Of a stretch of DNA of 64,000 nt, positions 52,001-58,504 are shown piece after piece. Positions within the stretch are counted from its first letter, which is position 1, and the number at the start of each line of letters is the position of its first letter. Below the pieces are notes generated by a model, which saw nothing but the letters and a program-made list of their open reading frames with translations, ran no database searches and had not been told where the DNA came from. Made by a program: the position numbers and the translations under genes. Source of the stretch: Undaria pinnatifida. Lineage: Eukaryota > Sar > Phaeophyceae > Laminariales > Alariaceae. Location of the stretch: contig JABAKD010000028.1 of assembly GCA_012845835.1 (NCBI GenBank), forward strand, positions 3,757,242 to 3,821,241. Reading direction: 5' to 3'.

Positions 52001-53423
52001 GTACTTGGAGTGCTGGTAGGAAGTCCTGGCAAAAGGACTGGCGGTATACTCGATAGTGTTTGGTGACGATCTTTATGATGTTGATGACCCGGACTATGCA
52101 TTTTTCTTTTTCCCACCGACCGGTTCTTACCGGCAAGGGTACTTTGAGTATCATACTGGCAGGAGTGCTGGCAAAAGTACTGGCGGTATACTTGATACTG
52201 TTTTGTGACGACCTTTAAAATATTGATGACGCTGACTAACCCGGAGTACTGGGAGTACTGGCAGGAATACTTGTGAGCACTGGTAGTAATCCTGGGCAAA
52301 AGTGCTGGCGATATACTTGATACTGTTTTGTGACGGCCTTCAGGATATTGATGATCCTGACTATAACCCTTTGCAATATTGTTTTCTTTTTCCCGCACCG
52401 ACCCGTCCTGACTCCCTGTTCAGGTATTTTTTCCTAACGACAAAAGCGGGGACGTGCTAGTTTTCCCATTGCACACAGGGGATGGGAGAGCGAAAGGGTG
52501 AGAACTGGGGACGGATACCAATAAACGAGAAATCGATTCGATAGTAGTGATGGATGAAGGAGATATCGAACGAGAATCGAGTTGGATATGATACCGATAA
52601 TCGCAAAATTAAATCGATACAACTTCTATTTTCGGTACCATTGCGTAGGTTATTTTTGTTCAGCACATCAGCATGAAGAGTACAGGGGTGGTGCCAGGGA
52701 ATTGAGGGCAACAAACGGTGTTCGATCGATATATCGAAATTTCGATGTTCAATGTTTCGATATATCGGAACTTTCGATACAACATCCAACACATTTAATA
52801 CTGAGAATACATGAGACGAAGACGACAACGTGCTTTGAAGATGACAGCCTGCTCCTTTCCTTGGGCCCAATATATCCCGCGACGCTATTCATAGAGGGTT
52901 CTATCGTGTTTTGAAGGACTTCGGTTAATTTGGCCGTCACCCCCGCCCCTCCACCCCCCTATTCCCCCCCTTAGTCATTTTCCTTTCCTTGCCCAAACCA
53001 CACCTTACTATTACCATTGATGATACCAGGAACCTACGGGCCCACTTCGACCCCGTTCAGTGTTGCGCGTATCGGCCGAGAACGCAAGAGCTCGTCACGT
53101 GCGGTGCTGACGGCCTCGTCTTCTTGTGGTCAGCCGCCGCCCCCCCGTGGACATCGAGGGCTTCCTACCTACCGCCGCCTCTGGATGGCGGTGGAGGCGG
53201 CAACAAGCGGAGGCTGGGGCAAGACAACGCGGAGGACCAAGACATGTGGAGCAGTGATGATGATGATGTTGATGATAATGGTGGTGGTGAACGAGGAGAT
53301 GGAGGGAGTTCGTCGAGTTTTGAACGTCCCCCGAGGGAAGAAAGTCGAAGTAGAGGGTTTGTGCCGCCAATTTTGATGCAACAACCACGGCGGAAAAACA
53401 CGCCGGGGCGTGGAGGGCGGTGA
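40016..53423 (+). CDS. ERCC8: ERCC8/CSA homologue, WD40 repair protein (spliced; exons 2-7 and last resolved)
   Basis: ERCC8 (CSA) is a seven-bladed WD40 protein that joins DDB1-CUL4-RBX1 to form a nuclear ubiquitin ligase for transcription-coupled nucleotide excision repair at stalled RNA polymerase II. Here exons at 40,016-40,180, 40,615-40,723, 42,358-42,558, 46,794-46,999, 49,616-49,711, 50,755-50,878 and 53,030-53,423 read in order. They give [54 protein letters not shown]|, [55 protein letters not shown] and [15 protein letters not shown]. Each has a recognisable counterpart in animal CSA, including the acidic W-S-S-D tail. All GT-AG junctions up to 50,878 agree in phase. Numbering assumes one upstream exon. 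The N-terminus and one exon between 50,879 and 53,029 remain unseen. The introns (up to 4.2 kb) are full of repeats. Confidence 0.9.
40397..40449 (+). pseudogene. Ghost copy of ERCC8 exon 2 (3' part), splice-competent in appearance
   Basis: Translates [17 protein letters not shown](R) against [17 protein letters not shown](W) of exon 2. It has CCCCCAG| before it and CAGCG|GTGCGT after it, in the same phase as the exon 2 donor. It could join exon 3, but the conserved Trp becomes Arg. Confidence 0.7.
40615..40723 (+). CDS. ERCC8: ERCC8 exon 3 (WD blade)
   Basis: Acceptor GATAG|GTATCC and donor GACAAG|GTGCTG. Encodes [20 protein letters not shown] plus [16 protein letters not shown]. The VKLWDTNTL stretch is a canonical WD strand and nearly matches CSA. 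Ends in phase 0. Confidence 0.9.
41040..41145 (+). repeat. SINE1 3' fragment in ERCC8 intron
   Basis: GCGCGATAAAAATTGAAGGC, G-run, GTGACCACGGCTTGGCCAGA and CAAATTGAGCTGGG. An upstream part (GCGAGAGCGCGAGTTGGCGA) extends it to about 40,960. Confidence 0.75.
41347..41408 (+). pseudogene. Ghost copy of ERCC8 exon 3 (3' part)
   Basis: Translates [20 protein letters not shown], parallel to [18 protein letters not shown] of exon 3, and is followed by the same donor-like GTGCT. It lies inside the intron between exons 3 and 4. Confidence 0.7.
41430..41580. repeat. G-rich minisatellite
   Basis: Units with GTGTAGATGGGTGTGAGGGA and GGAGGGAGGGAGG. Confidence 0.85.
42079..42137 (+). pseudogene. Ghost copy of ERCC8 exon 4 (5' part)
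   Basis: CCAG|GTTTTCGCCGGGGCCATGTC and CAGCACCATATTATCG align with CCAG|GTTTTCGCGGCAGCCATGTC and CAGCACCACCTCATCG of the real exon, including the acceptor. A small gap breaks the frame, and a stop follows. Confidence 0.75.
42358..42558 (+). CDS. ERCC8: ERCC8 exon 4 (WD blades)
   Basis: 67 codons, phase 0 at both ends: [20 protein letters not shown], then [19 protein letters not shown] and [20 protein letters not shown], then DQT. The acceptor is CCCCCCCAG and the donor GTGGGT. GH...WSP...LATGSAD is a classic WD40 blade. Confidence 0.92.
42710..42950 (+). repeat. Family A copy in ERCC8 intron
   Basis: TTCAGGTAAGATCTGTATGG, TTTCCTGGGTTGGATATG, GATCTGTAGATGATCTGTAG and GCCCGAAGTGTGAAATAACG. 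Flanks carry poly-(CCCA) at 43,070-43,110. Confidence 0.75.
43100..43530. repeat. Repeat D pieces in ERCC8 intron
   Basis: AAAATAGAGGTGCACCTCA, CAAAACTGATTTTTGAGG, GTGCAATCTGGATGCACAA and GCCGTCGTTCAGAAAACG recur at 17.5-17.9, 28.2-28.4 and 16.6 kb. Confidence 0.55.
43531..45059. other. Intron sequence, no exon seen
   Basis: 44,340-44,560 is T/G-rich and opens frames on both strands. 44,555-44,600 resembles SINE2 (CATATCTGAGTTACGA). No WD-like coding text is present. Confidence 0.4.
45060..45440. repeat. CTTGTGGCAAGGGG minisatellite
   Basis: About eleven units of 22-45 bp with TTGTGGC.AGGGG and GG.TCCCCCTC, each close to an inverted G-run/C-run pair. Several units can form hairpins or G-quadruplexes. 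Both strands are open through the array because of the repeat. Confidence 0.9.
45805..46082. repeat. (TTG/CTG)n microsatellite
   Basis: About 280 bp of TTG, CTG and GTT triplets, with a T-rich break near 45,935-45,960. Poly-Asn/Leu/Cys frames here are artefacts. Confidence 0.97.
46794..46999 (+). CDS. ERCC8: ERCC8 exon 5 with acidic/Gly-rich insert
   Basis: Starts after CACCGTAG and ends at CTTGC|GTGAGT (phase 2). Encodes [20 protein letters not shown], then an insert rich in Glu and Gly/Lys ([16 protein letters not shown] and [15 protein letters not shown]), then YLKHRKLA. In animal CSA the stretch between LDQH and AHNG is about 15 residues. Here it is about 55, so the surface loop of this blade is greatly enlarged. 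Confidence 0.88.
47442..47669. mobile_element. MITE with 18-bp perfect TIRs (in ERCC8 intron)
   Basis: TTCACACCTCGGATAACG (47,442-47,459) is exactly inverted at 47,652-47,669. The 228-bp interior has repeats of CATAATGTTA and GTTATGTTA-type inverted words. No ORF. Target duplication is unclear (flanks are T-rich). Confidence 0.88.
47820..48000 (-). repeat. SINE1 3' part, inverted, in ERCC8 intron
   Basis: The minus strand reads GCGCGATAAAAACGAATTGG, then CACCTCCTGTGACCACCCAT and GTCCAGACGATTGAGCTGAG. Confidence 0.7.
48340..48860. repeat. GACCCGACCCG minisatellite
   Basis: Units with GACCCGACCCGA, TTTTGA.ACC.CCT and CCTGACCCGA. Inverse of the 8.4-8.7 kb array. The middle (48,530-48,640) is unique. 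Confidence 0.8.
49330..49505. repeat. CCACCA-rich tract and duplicated exon 6 upstream region
   Basis: (CCACCA)n at 49,338-49,370. 49,441-49,502 (ACTAACACGCGAC, ATTAATCCAGCCCGCAGACC, AGCAGAGCC) is repeated at 49,561-49,620, where it forms the acceptor region and first bases of exon 6. Confidence 0.85.
49616..49711 (+). CDS. ERCC8: ERCC8 exon 6 (WD blade)
   Basis: Acceptor CCAGCAG|A joins in phase 2 to exon 5. Encodes [20 protein letters not shown], then [11 protein letters not shown], and the Arg codon is split at the donor AACAG|GTGTGG. Very close to CSA AH.G.VN.LCFT.DGLH.LT.GTDN. Confidence 0.92.
49795..50040. repeat. CCCA/CGCA tandem repeat in ERCC8 intron
   Basis: About 245 bp of ACCC and ACGC tetranucleotides. 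Open on several frames as a result. Confidence 0.95.
50041..50754. other. ERCC8 intron 6, with possible decoy exon text
   Basis: 50,098-50,130 could splice to give QRLRLGLY, a weak echo of the real RLRLWQ of exon 7. 50,440-50,560 reads [14 protein letters not shown] and GGETARNL, which faintly recalls the CSA segment missing between exon 7 and the last exon. It lies upstream of exon 7, so I do not count it. Confidence 0.3.
50755..50878 (+). CDS. ERCC8: ERCC8 exon 7 (WD blade)
   Basis: Acceptor GTCCTAAG|A completes Arg. Encodes [20 protein letters not shown], then [20 protein letters not shown] and T. Donor AAACG|GTGAGG, phase 0. Matches CSA R-x-RLW....G.NT.[VI]NY. Confidence 0.88.
50925..51175 (-). 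repeat. Family A copy, inverted, in ERCC8 intron
   Basis: CATCGGACAGATCACGAGCT is repeated three times, then CCAACCTAGGAAACATGTGC. Reverse of the 18.2 kb element. Confidence 0.75.
51640..52415. repeat. GTACTGGCAGGAGTACT minisatellite with higher-order units
   Basis: 51,700-51,905 is a 17-25 bp repeat (AGTACTGGCAGGAGTACTTG). From 51,905 a unit of about 110-170 bp (GCTGGCGGTATACTTGATAC, TTTTGTGACGACCTT, ATTGATGA and CCCGGAGTACTGGGA) occurs four times. Two of the four units end with a tract of the type TTTTTCTTTTTCCCACCGACC. Confidence 0.9.
52416..53029. other. ERCC8 intron end, palindromic TCGATATATCGAAA repeats
   Basis: 52,718-52,785 contains CGATATATCGAAATTTCGAT and TTTCGATATATCGGAAC, mutually inverted. 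The coding piece expected just before FDPVQCC (CSA VPYGSTIAVY region) was not confirmed. The text reading LFIEGSIVF near 52,905 and LTITIDDT at 53,008 are candidates. Confidence 0.35.
53030..53423 (+). CDS. ERCC8: ERCC8 last exon with acidic tail
   Basis: Acceptor GATACCAG|G. Encodes [20 protein letters not shown], then [19 protein letters not shown] (final WD blade), a Gly/Pro linker, [20 protein letters not shown] and a Ser/Arg-rich end. Animal CSA ends with the same EDAWSSD-type acidic motif, but here the tail runs about 50 residues longer. Stop at 53,421-53,423. Confidence 0.9.
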
Positions 53424-53750
53424 CCCTTGCCCGCGGCTAAGCCGAGATGAGGGGAGCGGGGGGGGGGGTCCGTCGTAGCTGCTGTTAAACCTTTTTTGGA
53501 CTTCAGGGGGGGGAAATGTTGTAAGAGAAAAGGACGATTATACGTAGCTAATTATACGATCACAACGTCGGTCACACGAACAATATGCCGGGCTGCCGGG
53601 ATAGAGAATGAGTCCGAACAGCCATTTGCAGGGCTGTACGGCATGCGCGCAGGCGACACAATGATATTTGTAGTGCTGCGCGCTTTTGGCAAGACTCTTG
53701 ATAAGGTCGCAAGCACCCGCCGTTTTTTATTTGGTCGCTATACAGAGGGG
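53424..53750. other. ERCC8 downstream flank
   Basis: G-run at 53,458-53,468. No polyadenylation signal stands out. A plus frame at 53,496-53,771 is unassigned. Confidence 0.4.
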
Positions 53751-53935
53751 GGGGGCAACAATGCCGGTTGAATAATGCCACTGCTTGCTATTGTGCCGGT
53801 GAAATCGCGTTGCACGACTGAAATTCCCTGCAGTAACTGTCTTTGTATAGTAACCCTATTATCGATAATGCCGGTGCCCTGAATAGTGCCGGTATATTGG
53901 ACCAGCACATACCGGCATTGTTACAGATTATTTAC
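53750..53935. repeat. Family C fragment
   Basis: AATGCCGGTTGAATAATGCC, GTGCCGGTGAAATCGCGTTG and AGTGCCGGTATATTGG.CC. Diverged relative of the 27-29 kb array. Confidence 0.55.
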
Positions 53936-54334
53936 TGCTGTATCATCGATTGCCCGCGCACACGACATGTTGTCAAGAAGATAGTATACCTATTATTACT
54001 ACTGCTATAGATTGCTGCTGCTGTGCCATCGATTAGCACGCCACGCGTTGACCCGTTATCGAAAAAAGAACTGCCCAGGAATCCAAAATCCAACATCGTC
54101 GCCGATATTCTCGGATGTGTTTCTTACCTCCCGTGCGTACATAGTACGCGTCCACGGCCAGGTATAGGGGACGGATAAAGAAGGCGTTGGACAACGCCCT
54201 TCGAACAAAGTGATCTGACCGAGAAATCCTACAGCGCTGCCCCCACTGAGATACTTGATCACTCAGTGACTCAGTACCTCAGTGGGTAGTGCTGCATAAC
54301 ATTTGATAATATGTTGAACTATTAATACCAAAAT
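53936..54334. other. No gene seen
   Basis: Contains ACTCAGTGACTCAGTACCTCAGTGGGTAG (54,262-54,290), a D-arm-like word on the plus strand. Confidence 0.4.
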
Positions 54335-54790
54335 AATGAATAACCATTCATAATGTCGTCAGCGCGCACGCTTGAAAAAGACAAGTAATATGAAGTCGGT
54401 GAGAATTGAACTGACGACACCTAGCACTATACCCACTGTCACTTTACTCAGAAACACTCACAGCAGTGAGTGGGTTATTATGCAAAAAAGCAACCAAATA
54501 TGTTTTCGAGAGTTCGTTCATTAATTATAACCGACTTCGTAAGAGCGATCTCCGGAGCTATCCCCTCTCCACGTACTACTATACCGTTAATAGTACTCAG
54601 GAGAACACTAACAACTATCGTAACCATTCATAATGTCTCCAGCAGACCTGCAGGGGACACTCGGCGTCCCCGCCCCATAACCTTACACCCGCTCCTGAAT
54701 ACCAAATATAATCTCGGTGAGAATCGTACTCACTACACATCCTTCGTTGGTTACATAGCTCTATACCCACTGAGCCGAACGGAAACGACG
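54335..54790 (-). repeat. tRNA-like repeat (SINE3 candidate), two copies
   Basis: On the minus strand 54,775-54,715 gives GCTCAGTGGGTATAGAGCTA, then a T-arm with stem GTGAG/CTCAC around TACGATT. 54,440-54,400 gives CAGTGGGTATAGTGCTA and CAGTTCAATTCTCACC. Both continue to CATTATGAATGGTTA (54,635 and 54,355). A D-arm plus T-arm at tRNA spacing, without matching acceptor ends, suggests Pol III retroposon heads and not tRNA genes. Confidence 0.55.
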
Positions 54791-55625
54791 ACACACAGCA
54801 GCAGCAGCAGCAGTAGAAGTAGTAGCTACGATAGGGCAAGCGCTTGGAGGCGGGTATGACAAAATCATCGTCGGGAAGAAATTTAGATGCCAATTTGGAA
54901 ATAAGAAATAATAAAGGTTGAGTTGTTCCTTATTTTTTCGTTCAAGCTCTAGTCTACATATAATTATATATGCCAAGATCCAAGAATAGCTCGGGCGTAT
55001 ACCGCCCAAAATACAAAAAAAAAACGCACTTCTCGCTTGTCTCGCTCAGCGTCTATCCGCGTGCACGTCGATCGAGGTGCGGAACGGATACGGCAGGGCG
55101 AGGGGCGTTGGAGCCGCCCCCCGAAGACGGCGCTCGAACGAAGCTATTTGACCGAGAATTCCAGTTCCGAGATTCGCATACTACGGAGGCCGAGACGAAA
55201 AAAACTCCTGACCGAACCCTCCAAAATAAATGACAATATATAGACTCCAAGTAGTCTAGTCTATACATAAAGTATTAAACTAGAATATATAGCGAGGTTG
55301 TAGATGGGTGCGCGGGCGTGGAAAATGTCTGCCTTCCTTGGAAGCTAGAGTTAACAAGAGAACAAAGGCGCAGAGATGCGTGGAACACTAGGAGGAGGAT
55401 TAAAAAAAAAAAAAAAAAAAAATGCAATGTTTTCGGGGAAAGGCGTCGGGTCAACGGTCATGCGTTTCGAGGGGATTTAACAATAATAGATGTCCGTCTT
55501 GGGTTGATACGTTTAGAAGCGCGCTGCAGTCCGTCCAAACGCCCGGTATTTGAGACTGAAGTTATTAAAATACAATCGTTAGATATCGTTTACCTCGTAA
55601 AGAGTTCGCACGACCGAAAGACCAG
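54791..55625. other. No supported gene
   Basis: (CAG)n at 54,798-54,812 and A19 at 55,403-55,421. Frames at 54,970-55,233 and 55,318-55,629 have no recognised motif. Confidence 0.4.
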
Positions 55626-55689
55626 ATAGATGAGATCCCTACTGATCTTTAGATTTGTGTATTTCAAGGCAAACAGATCCCTGGTCTAA

Positions 55690-56710
55690 CATGAAAAAAA
55701 TGAAAATATACTCCAGCTGTGAGATCGAATATTTCGTCGAAACTCATCTTTGCAAGCTGTGTGTGATACTCCGATCGCGCGTATTACGAGTTGTGTGTCC
55801 TCATTAAGGATATAGGTCGGCGACTCCCCTTACAACTACAGTGTAGCTATCAGGGTCAACAGCGTGATGTTAGTCAGTCTGTGCGCGGAAATTATAAAAC
55901 CCGTTTCTGAGGGGGACAAAATCTGACAGCTAGCTGTGGAGGGAAATGTATCCGTTTATCAAGTGAATCCTGTGAGTCGAATAACCAGTGAGGGGGGGGC
56001 GGAGTTTTGAAGGACGTGGGGGCCTGGTTTTGATCAAAAGCGAGCGGGGTTGGAGGGGGGGGGGGACGGGGGGGGGGGAACTGGGGGGGGGGGGGGGGCG
56101 GACGGGCGGGCAATTTGTGTGTGAAAGCTATAAATCCTTTTAAGGGGATAAATCTAATGGTTTTGGGAAGAAAAAAAAAAAAAAATGCACCAGTTTATCA
56201 CAGAGGGGGGGGTTGGGGCGGGGGGGGGGGCGTGTGGGGCAGCTCAATCTGTGCGTGGAAACTGTACATTATTTTGAGGGGATAAATGTGATGGTTTTGG
56301 AAAGAATGCATCGGTTTATCATGTATATCCTGGGGTAAGTCGTACAATCAGGGAGTAGAGAGAGGGCGGAGTGTTCGAGGGGGTGGGGGTGGGATGGGGT
56401 GGGGGGGTTGGGGAGGTGGGGGGTGGGTGCGGGGGGGGGGAAGGAAGGGTTTCAGGTGAGGGGTTTGTTATACGTGTGGTGCTAGGTCTAGGCGATGGTG
56501 CGGGTGGTGGGGAAGAAGGGGGCGTTCGGGGCGGGGGGGGGGGGGGGGAAGCAGCGGCATGGATGGCTCTAGAAAGATAATGAGGTGATATCCAGTGCGT
56601 GAAGTGTTTATTAATCTGGCGGATTTCGATATTAGGTGGGGCGTTTGAGCAAGGGAGAGCGAGAAGGGGGGAGGGGGGGGGGGGGATTTTTTAGGAGGTT
56701 TAGTCACAAA
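55690..56710 (+). repeat. Family B, long forward copy with G-rich tandem subunits
   Basis: From AAAAAATGAAAATATACTCC through GGATATAGGTCGGCGACTCC. Then three subunits with TGTG.GGAAACT, CCAGTTTATCA and G-runs end near GGTTTAGTCACAAATAA. This is the longest family B copy. A tip repeats at 56,712-56,750 (GGCACTCCGGCTGTGAGATC). Family A scrap at 55,630-55,690. Confidence 0.85.
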
Positions 56711-56750
56711 TAAAATTCAAAGGCACTCCGGCTGTGAGATCAAAGATATC

Positions 56751-57080
56751 TACGGGCTTGTTATACGCGTGGTGCTAGGTCTAGGCGATCGTGCGGGTGG
56801 TTGGAGGGGGGGTTGAGGGGGGTGGGGGGAAAGAATGAAAACTACGTCATGGATGGTCAGAAAGATAATAATCTGCTTGGCCTGTAGAACATGCTGCTGC
56901 CGGGTGAGAGCCGGATGGTCTGAAAGACCTACCAGGTACTCTGGATGGTCTGAACTACCTACTGTAGCACATGTTTCTAGTGCTGGACTTGTGCAACACA
57001 AATCCTGCAAAAAAACGTACCCTAACTTCAGAATATAGATCTAGGTCGTGATCTGTGCGAAGTGTGAAAAGTTGCGATAC
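56751..57080. repeat. Family B tail piece and family A copy
   Basis: 56,760-56,850 repeats the CGTGGTGCTAGGTCTAGGCG tail of family B. 56,865-57,075 is family A (GGTGAGAGCCGGATGGTCTG, AGATCTAGGTCGTGATCTGT, GCGAAGTGTGAAAAGTTGCG). Confidence 0.7.
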
Positions 57081-57700
57081 ATCGAACTTTGGATAATAAG
57101 TCTAACTAAAAACATAATTTTTTTCATCGTGTTTTGCTCTCCATCCCCCCGGCATCCCCGTCCGGAAAATATGTTTTTGTTCTCGGGCAGGACTCCAGAC
57201 ATCAACAAAGCCGTAAAGTTAGAAGAGCGCTTTTGCGGGGACATCACATAAACCTGTCACGACCTCATGCTGGACGTCAGAAACGCCATATATATCTCCG
57301 GTACATGGCACGGCAAGGAGAAGCCGAACAGTTATTGATGCTGCATATTCCGTACCTGGAGCGTCTTGACTACTTCATGTGATTAAAAGGATGGCAGTGT
57401 TTATGTCAATAATTGGGTCGCACGGACACACCACGTCGTATGAGTTTCCAACATAGGGAAGCCGGAAGCCCCGTAAACTAGGGGGAATCAACGCATAAAC
57501 ATGTCACGATTCGAATATGTACACATAGTCTAGTGCTATACACCTGTTCGGCAAGAAATTGTCACGGTGTGCTGGATCGCCTGGCATACTGATCGCCAGA
57601 AACGCGACATGTTTCCGGTTTTTTTCCGGTTTGGCCAGGAGAATCCGGTTCGTCGTTGATGTTCGACATAAGTACGTAGGTGTTAATTTTGACATCAGGT
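57081..57700. other. No supported gene
   Basis: 57,165-57,250 translates MFLFSGRTPDINKAVKLEER then FCGDIT*, see rejected items. 57,245-57,300 is loosely repeated at 57,490-57,610. Confidence 0.3.
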
Positions 57701-57714
57701 ATGGTTAAAGACTT

Positions 57715-58045
57715 CGCACTGTTTATTCCCCAGCTCAACGCGTACCTGGTAAGAAATTTTACCCCAAGCGACCTTCTGGAGAAGGCATTTTTACGGGTGT
57801 TTTCCCTTCTCCCCCCCGGTGCATGCCTTCACTTTTATCGCGCACAGGTTCAAGCATTCCCACTCTATTATCAGCTGTGCTTATGCTCGTCCATTTTCAT
57901 CAAAATTCTGCTAACTCATGCTTTCGCGCTTTCCGCCAGTCAATCGTTTACGCAAGTCCCAAACGAGCACGGGTATGCACTCGGGGAGACTTGAACCCAT
58001 AACCTCGACTACAGTAGAAAGGCGAAATCTACCTACTACTCACAT
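57715..58045 (-). mobile_element. SINE1 copy, inverted
   Basis: The minus strand has a head with B box GGGTTCAAGTCTC (57,988-58,000), body GGCGGAAAGCGCGAAAGCAT, GCGCGATAAAAGTGAAGGC, a G-run, CCAGAAGGTCGCTTGGGG and CGCGTTGAGCTGGGGAATAA. The 3' end is the longer form, without the A-tail seen at 22.3 and 25.8 kb. Confidence 0.75.
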
Positions 58046-58275
58046 TGTGGACGCCGATACGGCAAGGAATGGGTTTCGCCGCCGGCCCGCCCCCCCCGTC
58101 CCAAAACGAAAGCCTGTACGAGGCCACGACGAGGGATTTTCACATCACTACACTCGGGCCCGGCACTATGTAAAGGATACCGTACTAACGCGGGAACACG
58201 CCAATGGTACAGCAGCAGCAGCTTGTGGTGCAACAGTACAGCAGTAGACTAGCAGCAGCACAGCAGCAGTACCAG

Positions 58276-58504
58276 TCAACATATCAAGGAAAGGGCGGCG
58301 CCGCCCGTCCGTGCTCGAATGAGCTCCTGGACGGCCTCTAGCACGGCACGGAACCCCACAACCCATCCGGAACCCCCATCGGCTGGAGGTGGAGTGGCGG
58401 ACCCTCGGGCTCGCGTGTCAGCCTTGCTCGAGAGGCGGCGTAGGCACCGGAGAACGGTTGCGGCTTCGTCGAGCCTGCCTCCCTGCACCAGCTCCTCGAG
58501 GTAT
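58276..58504 (-). CDS. REV1: REV1 last exon: C-terminal domain
   Basis: Acceptor GCCGCAG|A. RYLEELVQGGRLDEAATVLR, CLRRLSSK, a 20-residue Ala/Pro/Gly loop, then GWVVGFRAVLEAVQELIRAR and a short tail to the stop at 58,276-58,278. Corresponds to helices 2-4 of the REV1 CTD that hold REV7 and Y-family RIR peptides. Confidence 0.88.

Noticed and set aside
57134-57250. Possible glycosyltransferase (GT31-like) fragment, KLEERFCGDIT
   Set aside because: Only about 20 residues resemble the E...[HY]GDI motif. A stop follows and no other motif of the family is nearby.
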